A DNA stretch of 64,000 nt from an uncultured Prevotellaceae bacterium (GTDB lineage Bacteria > Bacteroidota > Bacteroidia > Bacteroidales > Bacteroidaceae): the NCBI GenBank assembly GCA_947167515.1, contig CAMVIM010000020.1, forward strand, positions 1 through 64,000. The letters run 5' to 3'. The notes beneath the pieces are model-generated. The model was given only the letters and a program-made list of their open reading frames with translations. It did not search any database and had not been told where the DNA came from. The position numbers were made by a program, and so were the translations under genes. Of this stretch, positions 1-8,707 are shown in pieces (position 1 is the first letter of the stretch; each line of letters starts with the position of its first letter).

Positions 1-398
1 TTGCTTTCATCTCAAAAATCCGCTCAATCCGCTTCATCGTTCCAAAGGAACTTGTTTTTATACACATACCGCTTCGCGATGATGGAACGGATTTAGCGGA
101 TGACACAGATTATTTTCAATCACGAATGACACGAATTTGCTTTCATCTCAAAAATCCGCTCAATCTGCTTCATCGTTCCAAAGGAACTTGTTTTTATAAA
201 CATACCGCTTCGCGATGATGGAAAAGATAGAAAAGAAACATCGCCCTTCGGGCAAATTGAACGAATGGAACGAAAAAGTCTAATTTGTTTAATTCGTTTA
301 ATTATTGCGAAGCAATATGTTTTTTATAACCATGAATTTGCTTTCATCGAGAAAACAAATTCGTGAAATTCGTGTAATTCGTGGTTGAGAAAGATCCG
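1..398. repeat. Gene-free repeat region at window start
   Basis: No gene is visible here. An 87-bp segment at 1-87 recurs at 137-223 with two mismatches. Between and after the copies are short arrays of CACGAAT/AATTCGTG words (about 121-138 and 357-386) that are roughly inverted with respect to each other. The same words build the palindromes at 6072-6184 and 9204-9286. The region lies downstream of the stop codon of the minus-strand gene that follows, so it may include that gene's transcript end. The left part may be cut by the window edge. Confidence 0.8.
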
Positions 399-2102
399 TT
401 AAAAGTATGTGTCCATGAGTTTTTGGGCGGTCTCGTCGCCGAGGTCGATGGCCTTCTGGAGGTTGGCTTTGGCGTTGGTCTTGTCCCCCTTTTGTAGTTG
501 GGCATAGCCGAGGATGCGGTAGGCATCGATGATGTTGGGGTTGATGCTGATGGCCGTTTGGCAGGACTGGATGCAGTCATCGAGTTGGTTGATGCGGATG
601 GTGATGGCTGCTTTCTCCACGTGGTAGAGCGCGTTGCGTGGTGCCATTTCAACGGCCTTGTTGATGTCGTCGAGTGCCTGCTGGAACATACGGGCATTCA
701 CTTCTATCTGCGAACGCTCATAGTAGAAGACGGCGCTCACGCGGTTGTTCAGCAGGTAGGCGTATTGGTTGTAGTCCTGCACGGCTTCGCGGTAGCGGCC
801 GTTGTTGGCATAGAGTTGTCCGCGACGGATGACGTAGTTGGCAGCTTCGCTGGGCAGCGGGTCGCCCATCATGGCGATGGCGCTGTCGAGGGGCTCGATG
901 ATTTGCCCGATGGAATCGCCCCTTCCTCCGCGAGCCATGCTGATGGCAAAGAGGTAGGATGGGGCAGGGTGGGCCTGGTGGAGGGCTTCGTAGAGGGCGA
1001 TGGCACCGTCGTAGTCTTCCTTGCCCATGAGCACCTGTGCCTTCTGGATGCGGTACTTCGTGTCGTTGGCTGTCCGCTCTTCGCTGTCGGGCTTGGCCGC
1101 ATTGAGGGCGATGGCCTGGTCGAGGTATTGGATGGCGGTGTCGTAAGTCCACTTGTCGTAGGCGGGTTCGGGCTGCAGGCGCAGTTTGTCGAAGATGAGG
1201 GAGGCGACATTGAAGTTGCCGTTGGCTTTGTCCTCCACCAGCGAGAGGTACTTCTGCATGTCCTTGTCCGCCTCGTCGAAACGGAGCAGGTCAATGAGCG
1301 GGGTGGCGCGGCGCAGATAGCCTTCGGCATTTTGTGGGTAGGTAGTGACGAACAGGTTCACCATGTCCATATATTCCTCGTTGCTGGTGTTGCGCGCTTT
1401 GAGGTAGAGATACACCAGGGCTTCTTCCTGTGTGTCGGGCAGGGCTTTGGGTATGAAGATGTTGGTGAGTGCCACCGATGCCGACTGGTTGGGGATGGCG
1501 GCGATGGTCAGCGTTTCCTTGAAGCGGATGTCGAGCACGTAGCTTTTGTTGCCCATCACCGAGTGGAGTATGCCGACCAGTGTGCCTGACTCGTTGAAGA
1601 CGGGTGCACCGATCCGTTTCGTGTCCACCTTCTTGTCCAGTCCGTAGTAGGTGTATTTCCCTTGGATGAGTGCCGTGTCGGTGATGGCCGCTTGTTCGCT
1701 TTCGACCTTGCCGTCGGAGGTGTAGCTGAGCACGAAAAGTGCCGATTTCATCGGCTGATTGGCGGTGGAGGAGGTGAGGGGTGCGCCTCCTTTCCCTTTC
1801 ACGCGGAAGCGCACCATCGAGTAGGTGTCGTCGGCTCCTAAGATGCGTTCCACTTCCTCCTGCTTGCCGCTGGCATCAATGGCGTTGGCTTTGTAGGCTC
1901 CCTTGAAAATCTTGTAGTCAGCCACGGCTTCTCCGTTGGCTCCGACGTAGAAACCCGTGCCTTGGTGGAGCAGGTTGCCTTGTTTGTCGTAGGTGTTGAT
2001 GGAGAGGATGCCCTTCTTCACCTTGTTGGCGAACTTGGGCTGGGCACTCCCTGTCAGTGCCATGAAGAACAGGGAAATCAGGAATATGATGTTTTTGTTC
2101 AT
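399..2102 (-). CDS. TPR protein with degenerate trypsin-like domain
   Basis: A 567-residue exported protein with signal peptide residues 1-20 (ending TGSAQ). Residues about 25-200 look like an HtrA/trypsin-fold domain: GTGFYV, then ADYKIFKGA, then IGAPVFNESGTLVGI. Residues about 225-567 are helical repeats of TPR type (for example DYDGAIALYEALHQAHP and a final repeat near ALYHVEKAAITI). The catalytic positions appear lost. The usual His of TNYHVV is Lys64, and the Ser of GNSGGP is Ile164. It is therefore probably a binding or scaffold protein in the periplasm rather than a protease. It follows recN on the same strand with a 20-bp gap. The family is recognised by fold pattern only; the exact role is unknown. 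Confidence 0.85.
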   Translation of the reverse strand: MNKNIIFLISLFFMALTGSAQPKFANKVKKGILSINTYDKQGNLLHQGTGFYVGANGEAVADYKIFKGAYKANAIDASGKQEEVERILGADDTYSMVRFRVKGKGGAPLTSSTANQPMKSALFVLSYTSDGKVESEQAAITDTALIQGKYTYYGLDKKVDTKRIGAPVFNESGTLVGILHSVMGNKSYVLDIRFKETLTIAAIPNQSASVALTNIFIPKALPDTQEEALVYLYLKARNTSNEEYMDMVNLFVTTYPQNAEGYLRRATPLIDLLRFDEADKDMQKYLSLVEDKANGNFNVASLIFDKLRLQPEPAYDKWTYDTAIQYLDQAIALNAAKPDSEERTANDTKYRIQKAQVLMGKEDYDGAIALYEALHQAHPAPSYLFAISMARGGRGDSIGQIIEPLDSAIAMMGDPLPSEAANYVIRRGQLYANNGRYREAVQDYNQYAYLLNNRVSAVFYYERSQIEVNARMFQQALDDINKAVEMAPRNALYHVEKAAITIRINQLDDCIQSCQTAISINPNIIDAYRILGYAQLQKGDKTNAKANLQKAIDLGDETAQKLMDTYF

Positions 2103-2122
2103 TGCGGTGTACGGTTATGCGG

Positions 2123-3796
2123 TTATGGCGTTTTGAGGAGTGCTTGGGCGTTGTCGAGTGCGGCCTGTGTCAGTTTCTCGCCGCTGAGCATGTGGGCGAT
2201 TTCTTCCACGCGTTCCTCGTCGGTCAGAGGTACGATATGGCTGAGTGTGTCGTCGGTTGTGTCTTCCTTATATACTTTGTAGTGGTGACTGCCCAATGCG
2301 GCAATCTGTGGCAGGTGGGTAATGGAGATGACCTGTCGATTCTGTGCGCCCATTTCCTGCATGATGCGCGCCATCTTTTCGGCGATGGAACCGCTCACAC
2401 CAGTGTCGATCTCGTCGAAGATGATGGTGGGCAACTTCACCGCACCGGCGATGAGTGCCTTGAGTGCCAGCATGACACGGGCGATTTCACCGCCTGATGC
2501 AATCTGGCTGACGGGCTTGGGCTCTCCGCTCTTGTTGGCGTTGAAGAGGAATTGTGCCTGGTCGTAACCTGTCGGTGTGAGTTCGGCTGGTGTGCTGACG
2601 ATGACGCACCTGAACTGCACGTTGGGCATGCCGAGTGGCAGGAGCCTTTCTTCCATTTCCTTCTCCACCTTCTTGGCGGTCTCTTTCCTTTTCTTTGAGA
2701 GCGTCTGTGCCAAGGCTACAGTCTTGTCCTTCTGGTGCTCTACCTTCTGTTTAAGTTCCTCGATGAAATCGTCGGAATGGCTGATTCGCATGAGCTTCTC
2801 TTCCAAATCTTGTTGGAGGGTCAATAGCTCTTCGACACTCTCCACCCCGTGTTTCTTCTGCAAGGTATAGAGGGTGTTGAGCCGGTCGTTCACTTGTTCT
2901 AAGCGACGGGGATTGTACTCGATGTCTTCTGCCTGGTTTTCCAGTTCGTTCGCCACATCCTTCAGTTCGATGTAGCAGGAATCCAGGCGGCTGACCCATT
3001 CTTCGGACTGTGAAAAGACCGATGAAATCGATTGCAGGTGGGAGATGCTTTGCTTGAGCAGACCGAGTGCGTCCGTCCCGTCGTGGGAGGACTGGAGCTG
3101 GTTGGCTGCGCTGTAAAGCGAGGACTTGATGTCTTCGGCATGTTCGAGGGTCTCACTCTCAGCCTCCAGTTCTTCCTGCTCGCCTTCTTTCAGGTTGGCA
3201 TCTGCCAGCTGGTCAGCCTGAAACTGCAGGAACTCTTCGTCAGCCTTGCTGTTCTGCGCCTCCTGGATGGCTTCCTCCAACTGCCGTGCCAGACTCTTGT
3301 ATTCCTTGTACTCCTTCTTGTAGGAGGCGAGCAGTTCCTGTTGGTTAGCCACGATGTCGAGAATGTTGAGCTGGAAGTCTTCCTTGCCCAAGAGCAGGTT
3401 CTTGTGCTGTGAGTGGATGTCGAGCAGTTGTTCGCCCAGTTCGCGCAGTTGGGAGAGTGAGGCGGGTGTGTCGTTGATGAAGGCTCTGGACTTTCCAGCC
3501 GATGTGAGTTCGCGGCGGATGATGCACTCGGTGCCGTCGAAATCGAGGTCGTTCTCGGTGAAGAAGGTGTCCAGCTGGTAGTGGGAAACGTCGAAGGTGG
3601 CTTCTATCACGCACCGTTTGGCGTCAGCCTTGATGGAGCGGGAGTCGGCGCGTTGGCCCAACAAGAGGCCGATGGCACCGATGATGATGGATTTTCCGGC
3701 TCCGGTCTCGCCTGTGATGACCGAGAAGCCTGGATGGAAATCGATGTTGAGATGCTCGATGAGCGCGTAATTCTCTATCTGTAAGTTCTTTAGCAT
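2123..3796 (-). CDS. recN: DNA repair ATPase RecN
   Basis: A 557-residue SMC-like ATPase acting in double-strand break repair by recombination. The Walker A motif GETGAGKS is at residues 29-36. A long coiled coil occupies about 150-370. The ABC signature region ASGGEIARVMLALK and Walker B FDEIDTGVSG are in the C-terminal third, followed by a switch His in ITHLPQIAA. Length matches typical RecN. It sits between a DUF4835 gene and the TPR gene on the minus strand, with a 52-bp gap upstream. Nothing is missing from the core motifs. Confidence 0.97.
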   Translation of the reverse strand: MLKNLQIENYALIEHLNIDFHPGFSVITGETGAGKSIIIGAIGLLLGQRADSRSIKADAKRCVIEATFDVSHYQLDTFFTENDLDFDGTECIIRRELTSAGKSRAFINDTPASLSQLRELGEQLLDIHSQHKNLLLGKEDFQLNILDIVANQQELLASYKKEYKEYKSLARQLEEAIQEAQNSKADEEFLQFQADQLADANLKEGEQEELEAESETLEHAEDIKSSLYSAANQLQSSHDGTDALGLLKQSISHLQSISSVFSQSEEWVSRLDSCYIELKDVANELENQAEDIEYNPRRLEQVNDRLNTLYTLQKKHGVESVEELLTLQQDLEEKLMRISHSDDFIEELKQKVEHQKDKTVALAQTLSKKRKETAKKVEKEMEERLLPLGMPNVQFRCVIVSTPAELTPTGYDQAQFLFNANKSGEPKPVSQIASGGEIARVMLALKALIAGAVKLPTIIFDEIDTGVSGSIAEKMARIMQEMGAQNRQVISITHLPQIAALGSHHYKVYKEDTTDDTLSHIVPLTDEERVEEIAHMLSGEKLTQAALDNAQALLKTP

Positions 3797-3848
3797 ATCT
3801 TATTGGGGGAGTCGTTGTTTCGTTATTTCGACATTGCGACACCGCGTG

Positions 3849-4769
3849 TCATTTGGTGATTTTGGTCCAGTAGGTGTTTTGGGCGGCGTTGATGCCGGAC
3901 ACGATGTCATAGACCTTTTGCCGCTCCTTCTCTGTGCCATGTCCAGAGTAAATACCTACGATTTCATCGCGCTTGAAGTCGGTGAAGATTTGCGGAAGTT
4001 GGGAGAGTGGCTTGTTGCTGTGCGCCTCTTGCAGCATCTCCAATGCTTCGGAGATGGCGGCACGTCCACGGTCGGCATTTTGTGCCATCAGGTCGAGTCC
4101 CTCACGATGGTACTTGTATTGCATCTGCCGGATGGGTTCCAGCGACGATTCCATGTAGTCGTTGATGATGGCGTGGCGGTTCTTGGTGTCGTTGAAAGCC
4201 TTCCAGCCAGGTTCCGACATGGCTTGGGCATTGTTCACAATATTGACCACCGTTTGTAGCACGTCGGTGCCTCCCAAGGGCGAGAACGTGTCGAGATCCA
4301 TGCCGATGAAGAGGTAGGCATAGTAGCCCAGTATGGCTGTGAGGTTATTGTCCAGATTGTTGATGTTGAACTCTAAGTTGTCATATTCCTTGTAGGTGAA
4401 GGCAATGTTCGCGTCTTTCATGGAAAAGACGGTGGTGCTGTAGCCGGAGTTGTACACGGGACGTGACACCTGGAAAAGCAGTTCTCCGCCAAAGGTGTTG
4501 GCTGATTCGTCGTATTTGTTGAGGGTGATGTTGAGGGCACAGTCAATCCGTTCAGCCTTCTGATACTGCAAGTCCGTCCATGAGCGGTTATTCATGAACT
4601 CTGTGATGGCTGTTTCCAATGTCTCAAACACGCTGGTGTTTGTTCCTTGAATCTGGGAGTGGATAATCTTGACGGTGCAGTTCAACTCTTGTGCTTTTGT
4701 CGTAGTGCCCTCCAATAAGGCGATGGAAAATAAGAGTGGAAATGCGGATAATCGGAACAATCTGTTCAT
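3849..4769 (-). CDS. DUF4835 family exported protein
   Basis: A 306-residue protein. The start is placed at the Met preceding a signal peptide (MNRLFRLSAFPLL, cleavage near TKAQ) rather than at an in-frame Met 15 codons upstream, because only the shorter form has a normal signal peptide. The mature part begins with ELNCTVKI and has the conserved acidic and aromatic blocks of DUF4835, a Bacteroidota family often found beside recN and coaBC. The function is not established; it is likely periplasmic or outer-membrane associated. A minus-strand TATTTTTG box lies 43 bp upstream. Confidence 0.85.
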   Translation of the reverse strand: MNRLFRLSAFPLLFSIALLEGTTTKAQELNCTVKIIHSQIQGTNTSVFETLETAITEFMNNRSWTDLQYQKAERIDCALNITLNKYDESANTFGGELLFQVSRPVYNSGYSTTVFSMKDANIAFTYKEYDNLEFNINNLDNNLTAILGYYAYLFIGMDLDTFSPLGGTDVLQTVVNIVNNAQAMSEPGWKAFNDTKNRHAIINDYMESSLEPIRQMQYKYHREGLDLMAQNADRGRAAISEALEMLQEAHSNKPLSQLPQIFTDFKRDEIVGIYSGHGTEKERQKVYDIVSGINAAQNTYWTKITK

Positions 4770-4811
4770 CTTTTTTATTACATAATGTATGGATATACGC
4801 TTTATTTGGGG

Positions 4812-4819
4812 CAAAAATA
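4812..4819 (-). promoter_or_regulatory. -7 box for the DUF4835-recN unit
   Basis: Read on the minus strand this is TATTTTTG, matching the Bacteroidota -7 consensus TAnnTTTG. It lies 43 bp before the chosen start of the DUF4835 gene. No clear TTTG lies at the expected distance upstream, so this is a moderate call. Confidence 0.4.
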
Positions 4820-4866
4820 CGACTTCTTGGGCAAAATACGGCCATTTTTTACATTTTTTTGCGTTT

Positions 4867-4901
4867 TTTGTCCTTACATATTTTGAAAATATCTATCTTT
4901 G
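4867..4901 (+). promoter_or_regulatory. Promoter for the TM2 gene
   Basis: TTTG at 4867-4870 and TATCTTTG at 4894-4901 match the -33 and -7 elements. The spacer is 23 bp, longer than the usual 19-21. The start codon lies about 108 bp downstream, leaving a long leader. Confidence 0.45.
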
Positions 4902-5009
4902 CATCAAATATTACAAAGATTTACAAATAACGTGGTGACGGTTGGCGGTTCGACCTTTCGCCGAATAAAAACTTAAAACATTTCTCAACCGCGAGAAAAC
5001 AGAACATTT

Positions 5010-5228
5010 ATGAAGAACAAAATGGTAGCAGGCATCCTCGGTATCCTCTGCGGTTCTCTGGGTGTACACAAGTTCTACATGGGCAACGTGATGCCAGGTG
5101 TAGTTTATCTTCTCCTTTGCTGGACTGGTATTCCAGGTATCCTCGGTCTGATTGAAGGTATCATCTACCTGATGGACACTGACGAGGCATTCCAGGCACG
5201 TGTTGAAGCTAAGAAGTTCTTTATGTAA
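5010..5228 (+). CDS. TM2 domain membrane protein
   Basis: A 72-residue protein. The first half (GILGILCGSLGVHKFYMGN) is the glycine-rich TM2-domain signature with the HKFYMGN turn. A second hydrophobic segment (VVYLLLCWTGIPGILGLIEG) follows, then a polar tail ending LMDTDEAFQARVEAKKFFM. It is predicted to be a small two-helix inner-membrane protein. TM2 proteins are widespread and their function in bacteria is poorly defined. It is a single-gene unit with its own promoter and terminator, unrelated in sequence to the DUF4835 and coaBC genes on either side. Confidence 0.9.
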   Translation: MKNKMVAGILGILCGSLGVHKFYMGNVMPGVVYLLLCWTGIPGILGLIEGIIYLMDTDEAFQARVEAKKFFM

Positions 5229-5318
5229 TAATCGGTCATTGTACTGAGAATACAACAAAGAATCGGTAATACGTGCAGGTGCATCGAATGATTGCATCTA
5301 CGGATTTTACTTGAAAAG

Positions 5319-5362
5319 AAGGCTTGCTTGGATGAACGTCCAGTGAGCCTTTTTCTTCTTTT
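5319..5362 (+). terminator. Candidate terminator after the TM2 gene
   Basis: AAGGCT at 5319-5324 pairs with AGCCTT at 5346-5351. An inner TTGGA/TCCA pairing is possible, and a T-rich run follows (TTTTTCTTCTTTT). It lies about 90 bp past the TM2 stop. Confidence 0.5.
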
Positions 5363-5422
5363 AGCGCTTTAATATCTTTATTCAAGCTCGACGTAGTCAA
5401 AGGTGAGCTCTTAATCAAGAAG

Positions 5423-6013
5423 ATGCTTATGGATTCATTTTTCTCAAACAATACGCTGGTGATTGACGAAAAGATTGCCGCATTTAAGCTTTCCAACGCT
5501 TATAGGGTGTATGATGGAACGGGGCAGGAGATAGGTGCCATTCAGGAGCACAAATCCTTTCTCAACATCATGCTGGGCATGTTTCTGAGTGAGGGCATGC
5601 TCCCCTTCGAACTCAATATCCTTAATGCCGACGGCAAGCGCATCGCTCAGCTCAGGCGAGGCTTGACACTCTTCATGTCGAGTGTGCATATTTATAATGA
5701 AAATGGCCAATCCATCGGCTCTTTCAAGCAGAAGTTCACCCTGATGAAACCGAAATTCACGTTGGTGAACAACCTGGGGAAGGTGATGGCAACCATCAAG
5801 GGTGATTGGAAAGCGTGGAACTTCACCATTCTGGATGCGAACGACCAGCCTATTGGCACGGTGGACAAGAAGTGGAATGGTTTGGGAAAGGAACTTTTCA
5901 CGACTGCTGACAAGTATGTTGTCAACATCTCTCCTTCGGTGACGGATGAGCATCAACGCATCGCCATCGCCTCTGTTGCCGCTGCACTCGACATGGTGCT
6001 GAAGGAAAGTTAA
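5423..6013 (+). CDS. LURP-one-related / scramblase-like protein
   Basis: A 196-residue soluble protein without signal peptide. It has repeated beta-strand units of the type 'YRVYDGTGQEIG', 'FELNILNADGKRIAQLRR', 'VHIYNENGQSIGSFKQKF' and 'FTILDANDQPIGTVDKKW', as in the 12-stranded LURP-one/phospholipid-scramblase fold. The last 30 residues (DEHQRIAIASVAAALDMVLKE) form the terminal helix typical of this fold. The bacterial role is unknown; the family name does not prove lipid scrambling. An alternative start is the Met two codons on. It lies convergent to coaBC, with a palindromic repeat between them. Confidence 0.75.
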   Translation: MLMDSFFSNNTLVIDEKIAAFKLSNAYRVYDGTGQEIGAIQEHKSFLNIMLGMFLSEGMLPFELNILNADGKRIAQLRRGLTLFMSSVHIYNENGQSIGSFKQKFTLMKPKFTLVNNLGKVMATIKGDWKAWNFTILDANDQPIGTVDKKWNGLGKELFTTADKYVVNISPSVTDEHQRIAIASVAAALDMVLKES

Positions 6014-6071
6014 GTGGAGTGACTACACAAAAGAATTTTTTGATCCCTCGCAGAGTACACAGATTTTTTTG

Positions 6072-6184
6072 ACCACGAATTAAACGAATTACACGAATTT
6101 TGGCTTCTCGACGAAGCCCCATGCGGACAGCAAACCTAAGAGTCGTCCACGACTTTCATTCGTGAAATTCGTGTAATTCGTGGT
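6072..6184. repeat. AATTCGTGG-type inverted repeat
   Basis: Arms of 27 bp at 6072-6098 and 6158-6184 are inverted copies with two mismatches, built of ~10-bp ACGAATT units. They enclose a 59-bp loop holding a smaller hairpin. It lies between the convergent ends of the LURP-one-like gene and coaBC and could form the 3' end of either transcript. The same family is seen at 9204-9286 and near 121-386. Confidence 0.8.
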
Positions 6185-6260
6185 TAAAAAAACTTCCGGA
6201 ACTTCAATTGGTAATGATTGTTTTTCGAGACACCGCCAAGGTGTGGAGAGAGTGCGTTGA

Positions 6261-7457
6261 TTAAAGGAGTGCCAGTTGGTCTATGATGTCTTTGGCAACT
6301 TCGGACTTCGATTTCAACGGATACTCGGTCTTTCCGTTCGCCGTGATGATAGTGATTTTGTTGGTGTCGGTTCGGAAGCCTGCACCTTCATCCTTCAGGC
6401 TGTTGAGCACGATGAAATCGAAATTTTTCTTTTTGAGTTTTGCCTGGGCGTTGCTCTCTTCATCGTTGGTTTCGAGGGCAAATCCCACCAGGGTCTGGTG
6501 AGCCTGCTTGGTCTGTCCCAGCGATGCAGCAATGTCGGGATTGGGCTTGAGCCGGATGACCATGTCGTCTCCTGTCCGCTTGATTTTCTGTGTGGCGGTC
6601 GTTTCGGGTGCGTAGTCGGCCACGGCAGCACATAAAATAGCCGAATCCATCGAGGGGAAAAGTCGCTGGCATGCTTCCAGCATCTGGGTGGCACTCTCGA
6701 TGTCTGTGCGGTGGATATTGGGACTATGTACCTGCATGGAAGCGGACACTGGGCCACAGACCAGTTCCACTTGAGCACCACGGTTTGCACATTCGTTGGC
6801 AAGGGCAAAGCCCATCTTGCCCGATGAATAGTTGCCAATGAAGCGCACGGGGTCTATCTTTTCGTAGGTAGGTCCTGCTGTGATGAGTATCTTCTTGCCA
6901 GCCAGACTGTTCTGCTGGGCGAAGAAGCGTTCCAGGCTGGAAACGATGTTTTCGGGTTCTTCCATCCGTCCTTTCCCCTCCAGTTTCGAGGCCAAGAATC
7001 CTGTTCCTGGCTCGATGATGTGGTTGCCGTAAGCTTGGAGTGTACGGAGGTTTTGTTGGGTGGAAGGGTGTGCATACATGTCAAGATCCATCGCTGGAGC
7101 GATGAAAACAGGCGCTTTCATCGACAAATAGGTGGTGATGAGCATATTGTCAGCCACGCCATGAGCCATCTTTCCGATGGTGGAGGCTGTGGCAGGGGCA
7201 ATGAGCATGGCATCAGCCCACAACCCCAAATCGACATGGGAGTGCCATGTGCCGTCGCGCTGTGAGAAGAAGTCGCTGATGACGGGCTTGCTGGTTAGGG
7301 CTGAGAGGGTGATGGGGGTGATGAACTCCTTGCCTGCCGGAGTGATAACCACTTGTACTTCCGCTCCTTTCTTGATGAGTTGGCGGATGATGAGGCATGA
7401 CTTGTAGGCTGCGATGCTGCCTGTGATGCCGAGTACGATTTTCTTGCCTTGTAGCAT
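6261..7457 (-). CDS. coaBC: Bifunctional CoaBC (PPC decarboxylase / PPC synthetase)
   Basis: A 398-residue enzyme of coenzyme A synthesis. It ligates cysteine to 4'-phosphopantothenate and decarboxylates the product. The CoaC half (about 1-180) has GITGSIAAYKS, the active-site His region WHSHVDLGLW (His74) and PAMDLDMYAHP. The CoaB half has ITAGPTYEKIDPVRFIGN, SSGKMG and the KIKR lysine region. The start is set at MLQGKK; eight further in-frame codons upstream look like read-through from the preceding hairpin. The position aligned to the decarboxylase Cys of E. coli Dfp is Ser157 (ASKLEGKGRM), perhaps a family feature. It lies downstream of dnaN, just past a strong hairpin. Confidence 0.95.
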   Translation of the reverse strand: MLQGKKIVLGITGSIAAYKSCLIIRQLIKKGAEVQVVITPAGKEFITPITLSALTSKPVISDFFSQRDGTWHSHVDLGLWADAMLIAPATASTIGKMAHGVADNMLITTYLSMKAPVFIAPAMDLDMYAHPSTQQNLRTLQAYGNHIIEPGTGFLASKLEGKGRMEEPENIVSSLERFFAQQNSLAGKKILITAGPTYEKIDPVRFIGNYSSGKMGFALANECANRGAQVELVCGPVSASMQVHSPNIHRTDIESATQMLEACQRLFPSMDSAILCAAVADYAPETTATQKIKRTGDDMVIRLKPNPDIAASLGQTKQAHQTLVGFALETNDEESNAQAKLKKKNFDFIVLNSLKDEGAGFRTDTNKITIITANGKTEYPLKSKSEVAKDIIDQLALL

Positions 7458-7467
7458 ATACCTATTG

Positions 7468-7507
7468 ATAAAAAGAGCCACCCTTCCACTTTACAGGAAG
7501 GGCAGCT
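7468..7507 (-). terminator. Intrinsic terminator or attenuator between dnaN and coaBC
   Basis: On the minus strand a 12-bp stem (7496-7507 with 7476-7487, two G-T pairs) and an 8-nt loop are followed by CTTTTTATC. It ends about 11 bp before the coaBC start codon. It would end the dnaN transcript or throttle read-through into coaBC; no separate coaBC promoter box is evident. Confidence 0.75.
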
Positions 7508-7526
7508 TTCTTCGTGAGTTTATCTT

Positions 7527-8651
7527 TTAGTCTTTCAGCATCATGGGCATGAGCAACATGATGAGGTCTTCGTCATCTTCTTGCTCAGCGGGTGTGATGA
7601 CACCAGCGCGACTTGGGTCGGCGAGTTCGAGCACAATCTCGTTGCAGGTGATGCTGTTGAGCACGTCAATCAGGAAGGGACCGTTGAAACCGATGCTCAT
7701 GGCAGTGCCTTCGTAGTCGCACATGATGTGCTCTTCTGCCGAAGTGGAGAAGTCGAGGTCTTGGGCTGAAACGGTGAGTGTGCCATGCTCCACGTGTATC
7801 TTGATGAGGGAGCTGCTCTGGCTGGCAAAGACGCTGACGCGGCGCAGTGCGCTGATGAAGGCCATGCGGTCGGCGGTGACACGGAAGGGATTGTCGGTTG
7901 GAATGACCGAGTTGTAGTTGGGGTAACGTCCCTCAATCAGTCGGCAACTGATGATGTAATCTGTCAACTCAATCTCGGCGTTGCGGTCATCGTAGCGTAC
8001 CACAGCCTCGCCTTCAGCCTTAGGTAGGACGGTCTTGAGCAGCAGTGCCGGTTTCTTGGGCAGAATGAAGGCTGATGGCTCGTCGGCATGAATGGAGAGA
8101 ACGCGGTTGCGCACGAGCTTGTGTCCGTCGCTGGCCACAAAGGTGAGGCTCTCGGGGGTCATGTCGAAATAGACACCGTTCATCTGCGGACGGAGTTCGT
8201 CGTCGGCAGCAGCAAAAAGACAGCGGTTGATACCGTCCATCATCACTTGCGAGTCGATGGAAAGGCTGCGTGTGCCTTCGCTCATGCGGGTGGGTATAGG
8301 AAACTCATATCCGTTCTGTCCAATCAGGTTATACTTTCCGTTCTGGTAGTTGATTTCGATGGCACAACTGTTGGGGTCCACGGTGAACGTGATGGGCTGC
8401 TCGGAGATTTCCTTGATGGAGCTGATGAGCTGCTTTGCACCAATGGCGAACTTTCCTTCGCCATCCACATCCGTCACTTCGAGATGGGTCACCATGGTGG
8501 TTTCACTGTCTGATGCTGTCATCTTCAACTCGCCATTGCTGAGTTCGAAAAGTATGCAGTCAAGTATGGGCAGAGCATTTTTTGAACTCTGTACACGGCT
8601 GATAGTCTGCAAGCGATTGCTGAGACTTGTGCTTGAAACGTTGAATCTCAT
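7527..8651 (-). CDS. dnaN: DNA polymerase III beta sliding clamp
   Basis: A 374-residue processivity clamp that holds replicative polymerase on DNA. Three repeated clamp domains of about 120 residues each are discernible. They start with MRFNVSSTSLSNRLQTISRV, which is the usual DnaN N-terminus, and end with the C-terminal LMLLMPMML hydrophobic segment typical of the peptide-binding domain. EGRYPNYNSVIP in the middle domain is characteristic. It is transcribed from a strong promoter that overlaps the promoter of the divergent DUF3127 gene and ends at the hairpin at 7468-7507. Confidence 0.97.
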   Translation of the reverse strand: MRFNVSSTSLSNRLQTISRVQSSKNALPILDCILFELSNGELKMTASDSETTMVTHLEVTDVDGEGKFAIGAKQLISSIKEISEQPITFTVDPNSCAIEINYQNGKYNLIGQNGYEFPIPTRMSEGTRSLSIDSQVMMDGINRCLFAAADDELRPQMNGVYFDMTPESLTFVASDGHKLVRNRVLSIHADEPSAFILPKKPALLLKTVLPKAEGEAVVRYDDRNAEIELTDYIISCRLIEGRYPNYNSVIPTDNPFRVTADRMAFISALRRVSVFASQSSSLIKIHVEHGTLTVSAQDLDFSTSAEEHIMCDYEGTAMSIGFNGPFLIDVLNSITCNEIVLELADPSRAGVITPAEQEDDEDLIMLLMPMMLKD

Positions 8652-8676
8652 TGTTGAAAAGATATTTATTTGAACA

Positions 8677-8707
8677 CAAAGTTAGGAATAAGTTTTGACA
8701 GTACAAA
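8677..8707 (-). promoter_or_regulatory. dnaN promoter
   Basis: On the minus strand, TTTG (8704-8707), a 19-bp spacer and TAACTTTG (8677-8684) match the Bacteroidota -33/-7 consensus. The start codon is 26 bp downstream of the -7 box. It overlaps the divergent promoter at 8694-8724. Confidence 0.8.

Noticed and set aside
498..1589. A 363-codon open frame on the plus strand
   Set aside because: Antisense to the TPR/pseudo-protease gene, with no signal peptide or domain.
7438..7481. Longer coaBC start eight codons upstream
   Set aside because: Those codons lie in the terminator T-run and stem, while MLQGKKIVLGITGS is the normal family N-terminus.
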